In this document: positions 6,674-14,013 of the stretch, piece by piece | Layout: each line of letters opens with the position of its first letter | Numbering within the stretch: position 1 is the stretch's first letter | Assembly: GCA_040879985.1 (NCBI GenBank) | Contig: JBBDJH010000011.1 | Coordinates: 1 to 20,409 of the forward strand | DNA: 20,409 nt | Source of the DNA: VRUE01 sp040879985 | GTDB lineage: Bacteria; Actinomycetota; Thermoleophilia; Solirubrobacterales; 70-9 | Direction: 5' to 3' | Position numbers and translations under genes: made by a program | The notes under the pieces: generated by a model | The model's database searches: none | The model's input: the letters and a program-made list of their open reading frames with translations, nothing else | What the model was told of the DNA's origin: nothing

Positions 6674-8125
6674 TTACCAGCGCGTCGTCACGACCTTCTT
6701 GCGCGTGTAGAAGTCGACGGCATCCGTCCCGTTGGCGTGCAGGTCGCCGTCGATCGAGTCCTTCCAGCCGCTGAACGGGAACCAGGCGACCGGGGCGGGG
6801 ACGCCGACGTTGACGCCGAGCATGCCCGCCTCGGCGCCGTAGCGGTAGGCGCGCGCCGCGGCGCCGGAGGAGGTGAAGATCGCGCCCGCGTTGCCGTAGC
6901 GCGAGCCGTTGAGGAACTCGAGCGCCGCGTCGAGGTCGTCGACCTCGACCACGGTCAGCAGCGGCCCGAAGAGCTCCTCGCGGGCGGGCTCGGCCTCGGG
7001 ATCGGCGACCGCCAGGATGGTCGGGCCGAGCAGCGTGCCGGCCGGGCCGGCGTCGCCGCGGCCGTCGAGCAGCAGCTCGGCGCCCGCCCCCTCAGCCCGC
7101 CCGATCGCCGCGGCGACCGTCTCACGCGCCTCCGCCGAGACCATCGGGCAGACATCGGTCGTCGGGTCCGCGCCGGGGCCGACCCGCAGCGCCGCCGCGG
7201 CCGCGGCCAGGCTCTCGCGCAGCTCGGCCCGCCGCGCCGCATCGCCGACGACGACGCAGACCGAGCCGGCCAGGCAGCGCTGGCCGGCGGCGCCGAAGGC
7301 GGTTCCCATGATCGCCGGCATCGCCCGCCCCAGGTCCGCGTCGGGCATCACGACCAGCGAGTTCTTGGCGCCGCCCAGCGCCTGCACCCGCTTGCCCGTC
7401 GCGACGCAGCCCGCGGCGACGATCCGCGCCGTCGCCGCGCGGCCGACGAAGGAGACGGCGTCGATGCCCGGCTCGGCGAGGATCGCCTCGACCGCGTCGC
7501 GCCCGCCGTGGACGAGGTTGACGACGCCGGGCGGGATTGCCTCGACCGAGTCGACGATCTCCGCGATCAGCGCCGCCGGCCGGGGGTCCTGCTCGGAGGG
7601 CTTGAGCAGGAACGAGTTGCCGCAGGCGATCGCGTAGGGCAGGAACCAGAGCGGGATCATCGCCGGGAAGTTGAACGGCGTGATCGCCGCGACCACGCCG
7701 ACCGGCTGGCGCAGCATCTCCACGTCGACCCCGTCGGCGACCCCCTCGAGCAGCTCGCCTTTGAGCAGGTGCGGGATCGCCGCCGCAGACTCGACCGACT
7801 CGATCCCGCGCCCGACCTCGCCGTCGGCGTCGGCCAGGGTCTTGCCCATGTCGGTGCTGACCAAGGCGACCAGCTCCTCGCGCCGCGCTTCCAGCCCGTC
7901 GCGCAGGTCCAGCACCGCCCGCGCCCGCCGCTGCGGCGGCACCGCCCGCCAGCCAGGCTGCGCAGCACGCGCCGCCTCCACAGCCTCCCGAACCTCACGC
8001 TTCCCACTGAGCGGAACTCGCGCGGCAACCTCCCCGGTAGCAGGGTCCACATCCTCCAGCTCCCCCACCGCGTCCGCCTCCCGCCAGACCCCGCCGATGT
8101 AGTTGCGCAGCGTCAAGTCACCCAT
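6674..8125 (-). CDS. mmsA: Methylmalonate-/malonate-semialdehyde dehydrogenase (CoA-acylating)
   Basis: This 483-residue aldehyde dehydrogenase carries the MMSDH signatures. They are PFNFPAMIPLWFLPYAIACGN, GGAKNSLVVMPDADL with Asn255 where ordinary ALDHs have the general-base Glu, AAGQRCLAGSV with catalytic Cys284 preceded by Arg, and the terminal DFYTRKKVVTTRW. It oxidises methylmalonate semialdehyde to propionyl-CoA, or malonate semialdehyde to acetyl-CoA, using CoA and NAD. It is first in a likely operon with a small ORF and pccB. The substrates fit valine, thymine, inositol or beta-alanine breakdown. The nearby polyamine genes make a beta-alanine role worth considering (inference). The start is ATG at 8125, without an obvious ribosome site. 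Confidence 0.93.
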   Translation of the reverse strand: MGDLTLRNYIGGVWREADAVGELEDVDPATGEVAARVPLSGKREVREAVEAARAAQPGWRAVPPQRRARAVLDLRDGLEARREELVALVSTDMGKTLADADGEVGRGIESVESAAAIPHLLKGELLEGVADGVDVEMLRQPVGVVAAITPFNFPAMIPLWFLPYAIACGNSFLLKPSEQDPRPAALIAEIVDSVEAIPPGVVNLVHGGRDAVEAILAEPGIDAVSFVGRAATARIVAAGCVATGKRVQALGGAKNSLVVMPDADLGRAMPAIMGTAFGAAGQRCLAGSVCVVVGDAARRAELRESLAAAAAALRVGPGADPTTDVCPMVSAEARETVAAAIGRAEGAGAELLLDGRGDAGPAGTLLGPTILAVADPEAEPAREELFGPLLTVVEVDDLDAALEFLNGSRYGNAGAIFTSSGAAARAYRYGAEAGMLGVNVGVPAPVAWFPFSGWKDSIDGDLHANGTDAVDFYTRKKVVTTRW

Positions 8126-8173
8126 TAGTCGCCCATGTGTCGGTAGCGGAACAAACAGCGAACCCGAATCGAA

Positions 8174-8326
8174 GGACGCTGGGGGTCGCCTCACCGATGC
8201 CTCGCGAAGCGGCCCCTGGCGGGTGTCCCCAGGCCGCGAAGCGGCACAAGATCAATCCGCCGAAGGCGGATTTAGGCACTCGGCGAGGCGACCCCCAGCG
8301 TCCCCGCACTCGGCGAGGCGACCCCC
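8174..8326. repeat. Complex stem-loop repeat element between potC and mmsA
   Basis: Arms of 24 bp (8174-8197 and 8280-8303) are complementary with one mismatch, and the stem extends inward by 4 bp past a bulged base (8198-8201 with 8275-8278). Inside lie three small hairpins each capped by GAA. These are at 8203-8211, 8234-8244, and the perfect 8-bp stem 8254-8261/8265-8272. The 11-base unit CGCGAAGCGGC occurs twice (8203-8213, 8235-8245). The inner-right part is duplicated in tandem: 8276-8296 equals 8306-8326, period 30. It lies 12 bp past the potC stop and about 50 bp before mmsA. It may be a palindromic extragenic repeat, MITE remnant or processing/termination signal. There is no T-run. 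Confidence 0.88.
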
Positions 8327-8338
8327 GCCCCCGCGCGC

Positions 8339-9217
8339 TCACTGCGCCGCCGCCGTGCCGGGCAGCGGCCGCGGAGGCGCCGCTTCGCGCTCCGGGCGGA
8401 CCGCCGCCATCCGCTCGGCCCGCCGTTGCTGCCAGAGGACCAGCGCCGCCGCCGTCGCCGCGACGACGAAGAGCATCGTCGCCAGCGCGTTGACCTGGAC
8501 CGGGATGCCGCGCAAGCTCACTCCGTATACATACAGCGGGAAGGTCACCGTCGTCCCCGAGTTGAAGTTGGAGATCACAAAGTCGTCGATCGAGAGGGCG
8601 AAGGCGAGCAGACCGGCGGCGACGATCCCCGGCGCCAGCAGCGGCAGGGTGACCGTGCGGAAGGCGGTCAGCGGCGAGGCGCCGAGGTCGGCGGCGGCCT
8701 CCTCGAGGTTGCGGTCGAAGCCGATCAGCCGCGAGCGCACGACGACGACCACGAAGCTGATCGAGAACATCACGTGGGCGAGCAGCAGCGTCGTGAAGCC
8801 GAGCGCGAACGAGTAATAGATGAACATCGAGAGCAGCGAGGCGCCGATCACGACCTCGGGCGTCGCCATCGGGATCACGATCAGCAGGTTGGCGACGCGC
8901 CGCCCGCGGAAGGTGTGGCGGACCAGCGCGATCGCCATCAGCGTGCCGATCGCGGTCGCGATCGCGGTCGAGAAGGCGGCCAGCCGGATGCTCGTCATCA
9001 GCGCCTCGTTCAGTTCCGGCAGCGCGAAGGCGCTGGTCCAGTACTCGGTCGTGAAGCCATCGTTGAGGCCGAAGGTGAGTTTGTCTCTCGGCGTCGCGCC
9101 GAAGGAGAAGACGGCGATGACGACGATCGGGATCAGCATGTAGGCGATCGCGAAACCGGCGTAGATCGGCAGCGCGTTGCGCCGCAGCCACCCCCAGGCC
9201 CGCCCGGCGATCGCCAT
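8339..9217 (-). CDS. potC: Polyamine ABC transporter permease PotC-like
   Basis: This is a 292-residue inner-membrane permease of the binding-protein-dependent transport family, with about six transmembrane segments. The first is LPIYAGFAIAYMLIPIVVIAVF. The EAA loop that contacts the ATPase is canonical: EEAAADLGASPLTAFRTVTLPLLAPGI. SIDDFVISNFNSG is typical of PotC. The ATG shares one base with the TGA of the upstream permease gene, so translation is probably coupled. The C-terminal 30 residues are Arg/Pro/Ala-rich and extend past the last membrane helix. It is the last gene of the pot operon. Exact substrate (putrescine, spermidine or other) cannot be fixed from the permease. Confidence 0.93.
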   Translation of the reverse strand: MAIAGRAWGWLRRNALPIYAGFAIAYMLIPIVVIAVFSFGATPRDKLTFGLNDGFTTEYWTSAFALPELNEALMTSIRLAAFSTAIATAIGTLMAIALVRHTFRGRRVANLLIVIPMATPEVVIGASLLSMFIYYSFALGFTTLLLAHVMFSISFVVVVVRSRLIGFDRNLEEAAADLGASPLTAFRTVTLPLLAPGIVAAGLLAFALSIDDFVISNFNSGTTVTFPLYVYGVSLRGIPVQVNALATMLFVVAATAAALVLWQQRRAERMAAVRPEREAAPPRPLPGTAAAQ

Positions 9218-10080
9218 CACGCCTTCTTCTCCTCGGCATCGCCCATGAAGGCGCCGGTGCCGGCGAAGCGCAGGTAGACGACGATCACGGCGAGGATCAG
9301 CCCCATCATCAGGAAGGACAGCGCCGCCGCCTCGGGGTAGTTGCGCTGGGTCAGGTAGAGCGACTGGATCACGTTGCCGACCATCGACTGCTGGGTGCCG
9401 CCGAGCAGCTGGGCGTTGATGTAGTCGCCCAGGGCGGGGATGAAGGTGAGCAGGACGCCGGCGACGATCCCCGGCATCGTCAGCGGCAGCGTCACCCGCA
9501 GGAACGCCGTCCGCGAGGACGAGTAGAGGTCCTTCGCCGCCTCGACCAGGCGCAGGTCGAGCCGCTCGAGGTTGGCGTAGAGCGGCAGGATCATGAACGG
9601 CAGGAAGTTGTAGGTGAGGCCGGCGATCACCGCGCCGGAGGTGGCGAGGACGCGGCCGTCGGGAGGGATCAGGGCCAGCGTCTGCAGCACGCCGACCAGC
9701 GGGCTGTCGTCGCTGAGAATCGTTTTCCAGGCGATCGTGCGGATCAGGTACGTGGTGAAGAAGGGCGCGATCACCGCGAAGAGCAGCAGGTTGCGGTAAC
9801 GGCCGGCGCGGAAGGCGATCGCGTAGGCGAGCGGGTAGCCGATCGCCAGCGCCAGCAGCGTCGCCGCGCCGGCGTAGAAGAACGAGCGCACGATCTGTTC
9901 GCTGTGGCCGGAGAGCGAGTCGGGGAAGTTCGCCCACTCCCAGTTGAAGGTGAAGCCGGTCGTCAGCGAGCCGGAGCGCAGCGCCAGTTCGCCCATGAAG
10001 TACATCGGCACAACGAAGAAGACGATCAGCCAGAGCAGGCCCGGTCCCAGGAGCCAGTATGGGACCAGGCGCTGCCGCAT
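9217..10080 (-). CDS. potB: Polyamine ABC transporter permease PotB-like
   Basis: This 287-residue permease has six predicted membrane helices (first about residues 8-30, last LSFLMMGLILAVIVVYLRF). The EAA loop reads EAAKDLYSSSRTAFLRVTLP, with Tyr at the position where the consensus has Gly. TFIPALGDYINAQLLGG is typical of the PotB branch. GGGAGG lies 8 bp before the ATG at 10080, supporting this start. It pairs with the PotC-like permease to form the membrane channel. It lies 35 bp after the binding-protein gene and overlaps potC by one base. Confidence 0.93.
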   Translation of the reverse strand: MRQRLVPYWLLGPGLLWLIVFFVVPMYFMGELALRSGSLTTGFTFNWEWANFPDSLSGHSEQIVRSFFYAGAATLLALAIGYPLAYAIAFRAGRYRNLLLFAVIAPFFTTYLIRTIAWKTILSDDSPLVGVLQTLALIPPDGRVLATSGAVIAGLTYNFLPFMILPLYANLERLDLRLVEAAKDLYSSSRTAFLRVTLPLTMPGIVAGVLLTFIPALGDYINAQLLGGTQQSMVGNVIQSLYLTQRNYPEAAALSFLMMGLILAVIVVYLRFAGTGAFMGDAEEKKA

Positions 10081-10115
10081 CGCTCAGACCTCCCGCGGGC
10101 GGATGGAGCTCGCCA

Positions 10116-11267
10116 TCAGCCGGTGATCACTTCCTGCCAGGCCTCGTTGACCGGTTCGATGTCCGGCGGCGAGTCCTGGTCGGTGCAGTCGGCGGTGAAC
10201 TCCTCGCTGGGGAAGGCCAGGCGGCTCTCCGCCAGCTCCGACCCGCGGCTCTCGAGCAGTTCCTGCACGCCGTCGACCGGCGAGATGTATTCGACGTATT
10301 CGGTGATGTCGGCCGCCACTTTGGGCTCGTAGACGAAGTCCATCCAGCCCAGCGCCGCGGCGGTGTTCGGTGCCCCGACCGGGATCACCATGTTGTCCGA
10401 CCACAGCGTGCAGCCCTCGGCCGGCATCCGCCATTCGGCGTTCTGGTTTTCGATCAGCGAGGCGTCGCCGGACCAGCCGATCGCGGCGACGATGTTGCCC
10501 GCGGTCAGGTCCTCGGTGTAGTCGTTGCCGGTGAAGCGGCGGATCTGCCCCGAGTCGGCGGCCGACTTGATCCGGTCGACCGCGTTGAGCCAGTCCTCGT
10601 TGGTCGCCTCGGTCGGATCGATCCCTTCGGCCAGCATCACCAGCGGCACGGTTTCGCGCAATTCGCTCAGCATCGTCACCTGGCCTTTGTATTTCGGGTC
10701 GAACAGGTCGTTGACCGATTTGATCCCCGGCGCCTTGGCGGTGTCGACCCAGATCCCGCCCATGCCGCTCTGCCACGGCAGCGAGAATTTGCGCTCCGGG
10801 TCGAAGGAGGGGCTCTCGAGGCTGGGCAGCAGGTTGGCGAAGGCGGTCGGCAGGTCGGCGTGATCGATCTCCTGCAGGTAGCCGAGGTCGTACATCTGTT
10901 TCGCCATCCAGTCGGTGACGACGAAGATGCTGCGCCCGCCCGACTGCCCCTGCTCGAGCTGCGGCTGCAGCTTGCCGAAGAAGCCGTCGTTGTCGTTGAT
11001 GTCCTCGATGTAATCGACGCTGACGCCGGTCTCTTGCTCGAACTCGGCGACCGTGCCGTCTTTGCCCGGGTCGATGTAACCCGGCCAGTTGGAGATCGTC
11101 AGGTCGCCTTTGACTTCGCCCGCCGCGGCGGTGGTCACGTCTCCGTTGCCGCCGCCGCCGACGGTGTCGTCGCCGCAGGCCGCCAGGCCCGCCGCCAGGA
11201 CTACCGCAGCGACCGTCGCCGCGATCGCCGCCGTGGTCCGGCCCATCCGTGCGTTCGTGCTTCCCAT
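10116..11267 (-). CDS. potD: Polyamine-binding lipoprotein PotD-like
   Basis: This is a 383-residue extracytoplasmic solute-binding protein. The N-terminus is a lipoprotein signal: hydrophobic TTAAIAATVAAVVLAAGLAAC with the lipobox Cys near residue 31, then a Gly/Asp-rich linker. The mature region starts DLTISNWPGYIDPG, as in spermidine/putrescine-binding proteins, and includes GYLQEIDHADLP and LPWQSGMGGIWVDT. I chose ATG at 11267 because AGAGG lies 9 bp upstream. The in-frame GTG at 11276 touches that site and is less likely. potA ends only 5 bp before. It delivers the ligand to PotB/PotC. Ligand identity within the polyamine group is not certain. Confidence 0.92.
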   Translation of the reverse strand: MGSTNARMGRTTAAIAATVAAVVLAAGLAACGDDTVGGGGNGDVTTAAAGEVKGDLTISNWPGYIDPGKDGTVAEFEQETGVSVDYIEDINDNDGFFGKLQPQLEQGQSGGRSIFVVTDWMAKQMYDLGYLQEIDHADLPTAFANLLPSLESPSFDPERKFSLPWQSGMGGIWVDTAKAPGIKSVNDLFDPKYKGQVTMLSELRETVPLVMLAEGIDPTEATNEDWLNAVDRIKSAADSGQIRRFTGNDYTEDLTAGNIVAAIGWSGDASLIENQNAEWRMPAEGCTLWSDNMVIPVGAPNTAAALGWMDFVYEPKVAADITEYVEYISPVDGVQELLESRGSELAESRLAFPSEEFTADCTDQDSPPDIEPVNEAWQEVITG

Positions 11268-11272
11268 CTCAC

Positions 11273-12472
11273 TCACCCTCTCTCGGTTGCTTCAAGCTCT
11301 GCCTCGGCTGCCTCGCCGGTACCGCCATCGGATCCGCTACCCGCCCGCGTCGATTCGCGCACCACGTGCATGTGCTCGGGCTCCCAGGCGAGCGTCACCC
11401 GCGCGCCGCCGCCCGGCAGCCGCTGCCGCTCCGCCTCGCTGGCGTTGGGGACGAGCACGGTCATCCGCACGTTCTCGCCGAGGTCGACGACGACCTGGGT
11501 CGAGGTGCCGAGGAAGAGCGAGCTTTCGATCGTACCGCCGATCCGCAGCAGCCCGTTCGGGTTCCCGCCCGCATCGCCGCCGCCGTCACCGCCCGTGCCG
11601 TCCCCCGCCGCCTCGATCCGCAGCTTCTCCGGCCGCACCACCGCGAAGCAGCGCTCGCCGGCGGCCAGCCCCCCGGTCGGCGCCGGACAGGTCAGCCCCT
11701 GGTCGAGCCGCACCTCGCCGTTGCCGCTCGCCGTCGCCGGCATCAGGTTGGAGACGCCGATGAAGCCGGCGACGAAGGTCGTCGCCGGCCGCTCGTAGAC
11801 GTCCTCGGGCCCGGCGACCTGCTCGACCCGGCCGCGGTTCATCACCGCGATCCGGTCGCTCATCGTCAGCGCCTCCTCCTGGTCGTGGGTGACGTAGACG
11901 AAGGTGATCCCGACCTCGCGCTGGATCCGCTTCAGCTCGACCTGCAGGCCCTTGCGCAGTTTCAGGTCGAGCGCGCCGAGCGGCTCGTCGAGCAGCAGCA
12001 CCTTGGGCAGGTTGACCAGCGCCCGCGCCAGCGCGACCCGCTGCTGCTGGCCGCCGGAGAGCTGCGCCGGGCGGCGCTTCGCCTCGGCCGCCAGCCCGAC
12101 CCGCTCGAGCTCGGCCGCGACCCGCTCGCCGATCTCCCGCTTGGCGACCTTCTTGCGCTTGAGGCCGAAGGCGACGTTGTCCTCGACGCTGAGGTGGGGG
12201 AAGAGGGCGTAGCTCTGGAAGACGGTGTTGGTCGGCCGCCGGTGCGCCGGCAGCCCGGCGACGTCTTCGCCCTCGATCCGGATCTCACCGCTACTCGGCT
12301 GCTCGAAGCCGGCGATCATCCGCAGCGTCGTCGTCTTGCCGCAGCCGCTCGGCCCGAGCAGGGTGAAGAACTCCCCGTGGGCGAGGTCGAGGCTGAGGTC
12401 GTCGACAGCCAGGAGATCGCCGAAACGCTTGGTCACTTTGTCCAACTCGACGCTCTGTACAACGCTTGCCAC
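11273..12472 (-). CDS. potA: Polyamine ABC transporter ATPase PotA-like
   Basis: This 399-residue ATP-binding subunit has Walker A GPSGCGKT (40-47), Q-loop Gln86, signature LSGGQQQR (138-145), Walker B VLLLDEP (158-164) and switch His196 in VTHDQEEALTMSDR. A C-terminal TOBE-type domain follows. An unusual low-complexity Gly/Asp stretch (about residues 290-312) interrupts that domain. The start GTG at 12472 has no clear ribosome site. It is first in the potADBC order. It shares a 147-bp divergent region with the aminotransferase gene, suggesting joint control of uptake and breakdown. Confidence 0.93.
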   Translation of the reverse strand: MASVVQSVELDKVTKRFGDLLAVDDLSLDLAHGEFFTLLGPSGCGKTTTLRMIAGFEQPSSGEIRIEGEDVAGLPAHRRPTNTVFQSYALFPHLSVEDNVAFGLKRKKVAKREIGERVAAELERVGLAAEAKRRPAQLSGGQQQRVALARALVNLPKVLLLDEPLGALDLKLRKGLQVELKRIQREVGITFVYVTHDQEEALTMSDRIAVMNRGRVEQVAGPEDVYERPATTFVAGFIGVSNLMPATASGNGEVRLDQGLTCPAPTGGLAAGERCFAVVRPEKLRIEAAGDGTGGDGGGDAGGNPNGLLRIGGTIESSLFLGTSTQVVVDLGENVRMTVLVPNASEAERQRLPGGGARVTLAWEPEHMHVVRESTRAGSGSDGGTGEAAEAELEATERG

Positions 12473-12619
12473 CTGGCAGAAGTTAGACCATCCGACCCCT
12501 CCCGTCTTTATACGAAATGTCTAAGAGATTGGCTTTCACTTGACCCATTGGCCACTTGAATGCGAGAGTAAAGCGAGCTAGCTTTGTCCAGAACGTCGTA
12601 GAACGACAAGGAGAACCGC
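12473..12619. promoter_or_regulatory. Divergent control region of the polyamine genes
   Basis: This region separates potA (minus) from the aminotransferase (plus). It contains two direct half-repeats, ATTGGC-TTT-CACTTGA (12528-12543) and ATTGGC-CACTTGA (12547-12559), about 19 bp apart. It also has an inverted pair TTAGAC/GTCTAA (12483-12488 and 12519-12524) flanking a TATAAA box on the minus strand (12506-12513 area). A TTGACC at 12540-12545 may be a -35 for the plus-strand gene, but no convincing -10 follows. AAGGAG (12608-12613) is the aminotransferase ribosome site. The repeats are candidate binding sites for the PucR-type regulator two genes away (inference). Confidence 0.5.
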
Positions 12620-14005
12620 ATGGCCATCGCGTCGAAGTCGCCCGCAGCCGTCGAGAGCGGTCTCCAGGAGCTGGCCATGCGCCACCTCTGGATGCACTTC
12701 TCGCGGATGGGCGGCTATGGGCCCGGCCGCGAGATCCCGATCATCACCCGCGGCGAGGGCTGCTACGTCTACGACGACCGCGGCAAGCGCTACCTCGACG
12801 GCCTCTCGGCGCTCTTCTGCGTCAACGCCGGCCACGGCCGCGCCGAGCTCGGCGAAGCGGCGGCCCGCCAGGTCGAAGAGCTCGACTTCTACACGCTGTG
12901 GAGCTACGCCCACCCGCGCGCGATCGAGCTCGCCGCGCGGATCGCCGCGCTCGCCCCCGGCGACCTCAACCGCGTCTTCTTCACCTCCGGCGGCTCGGAG
13001 GCGGTCGAGTCGGCGCTGAAGCTGGCCCGCAACTACCACCGCGCCCTCGGCAAAGGCCAGAAGCACAAGCTGATCGCCCGCGAGATCGCCTACCACGGCA
13101 CCTCGCTCGGCGCCCTCTCGGCGACCGGGATCACCGAGCTGCGCTCGCAGTTCGAGCCGCTCGTGCCGGGCGGCTGCCACGTGCCAAACACCAACGCCTA
13201 CCGCTGGCCCGAGGACCGCCACCCGCTCTGGGCGGCGACGGCGATCGAGGAGCGGATCGTCTTCGAGGGCCCGGAGACGGTCGCCGCGGTGATCGTCGAG
13301 CCGGTCCAGAACGCCGGCGGCTGCTTCGTCCCCCCCGACGGCTACTTCGAGCGGGTGCGCGAGATCTGCGACCGCCACGACGTGCTGATGATCTCCGACG
13401 AGGTGATCTGCGCCTGGGGCAGGCTCGGCCACTACTTCGGCTGCGACCGCTTCGGCTACCGGCCCGACATCGTCACCGTCGCCAAGGCGATGACCTCGGC
13501 CTACGCGCCGATGGGCGCGGTGATCGCCGACGACCGCATCGCCGAGCCGTTCATGCAGGGCGACGCCTCCTTCGCCCACGGCTTCACCTTCGCCGGCCAC
13601 CCGGTCGCCGCGGCGGTCGCGATGGCCAACCTCGACGTCTTCGAGCGCGAGGACCTCTGCGGCCACGTGCTCGCCAAGGAAGGCGAGTTCCGCGCGATGC
13701 TGGAGACCCTGCACGACCTGCCGATCGTCGGCGACGTGCGCGGCGCCGGCTTCTTCCAGGCGATCGAGCTGGTCAAGGACAAGGAGACGAAGGAGAGCTT
13801 CGACGAGGAGGAGGCCGAGGAGCTGCTGCGCGGCTACCTCTCCGGCGAGCTCTACAAGCGCGGCCTGATCTGCCGCGCCGACGACCGCGGCGACCCGGTG
13901 ATCCAGCTGGCGCCGCCGCTGATCTCCGACAGCGAGCAGTTCGAAGAGATCCACGACGTACTGCGGGGGGTACTTACGGACGCCTGGGAGCGGGTCCGGA
14001 GATAG
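12620..14005 (+). CDS. Class III omega-aminotransferase (putrescine/beta-alanine-pyruvate type)
   Basis: This is a 461-residue PLP enzyme of aminotransferase class III. SGGSEAVESALKLAR (residues 123-137) binds the cofactor phosphate. ISDEVICAWGR contains the PLP-ring Asp260. VTVAKAMTSAYAPMGA carries the Schiff-base Lys289. The overall pattern (DGLSALFCVNAGHGR, FYTLWSYAHPRA, EIAYHGTSLGALSATG) fits enzymes that move an omega-amino group from a diamine or beta-alanine/GABA to pyruvate. Neighbouring polyamine importer, alanine dehydrogenase and semialdehyde dehydrogenase support a pyruvate-linked diamine aminotransferase such as SpuC (inference). The start is well set, with AAGGAG 6 bp before ATG. 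The exact amino donor is not determined. Confidence 0.9.
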   Translation: MAIASKSPAAVESGLQELAMRHLWMHFSRMGGYGPGREIPIITRGEGCYVYDDRGKRYLDGLSALFCVNAGHGRAELGEAAARQVEELDFYTLWSYAHPRAIELAARIAALAPGDLNRVFFTSGGSEAVESALKLARNYHRALGKGQKHKLIAREIAYHGTSLGALSATGITELRSQFEPLVPGGCHVPNTNAYRWPEDRHPLWAATAIEERIVFEGPETVAAVIVEPVQNAGGCFVPPDGYFERVREICDRHDVLMISDEVICAWGRLGHYFGCDRFGYRPDIVTVAKAMTSAYAPMGAVIADDRIAEPFMQGDASFAHGFTFAGHPVAAAVAMANLDVFEREDLCGHVLAKEGEFRAMLETLHDLPIVGDVRGAGFFQAIELVKDKETKESFDEEEAEELLRGYLSGELYKRGLICRADDRGDPVIQLAPPLISDSEQFEEIHDVLRGVLTDAWERVRR

Positions 14006-14013
14006 GCGCGCGG

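Noticed and set aside
5435..8128. An 897-codon open frame on the plus strand opposite pccB and mmsA
   Set aside because: It is an antisense shadow typical of high GC: an Asp/Val/Leu/Arg-rich translation with no domain, lying opposite two well-supported genes.
8203..8272. Repeated short GAA-capped stems as a possible CRISPR array
   Set aside because: The units are short, unevenly spaced and nested in one large stem. There are no spacers and no cas genes.
10084..10116. Ten-codon reading frame (MASSIRPREV) whose ATG overlaps the potD stop and which ends just before potB
   Set aside because: It is too short to support. The GGGAGG it contains is explained as the potB ribosome site. Only ribosome profiling could revive it.
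11905..12290. Ser/Arg-rich overlapping frames opposite and within potA
   Set aside because: Composition follows GC bias only. The PotA frame has every ABC motif intact.
12556..14013. Long upstream in-frame extension of the PucR-type regulator
   Set aside because: It is an Arg/Pro-rich translation in another frame of the aminotransferase gene. The PucR domain begins cleanly at the ATG at 14014.
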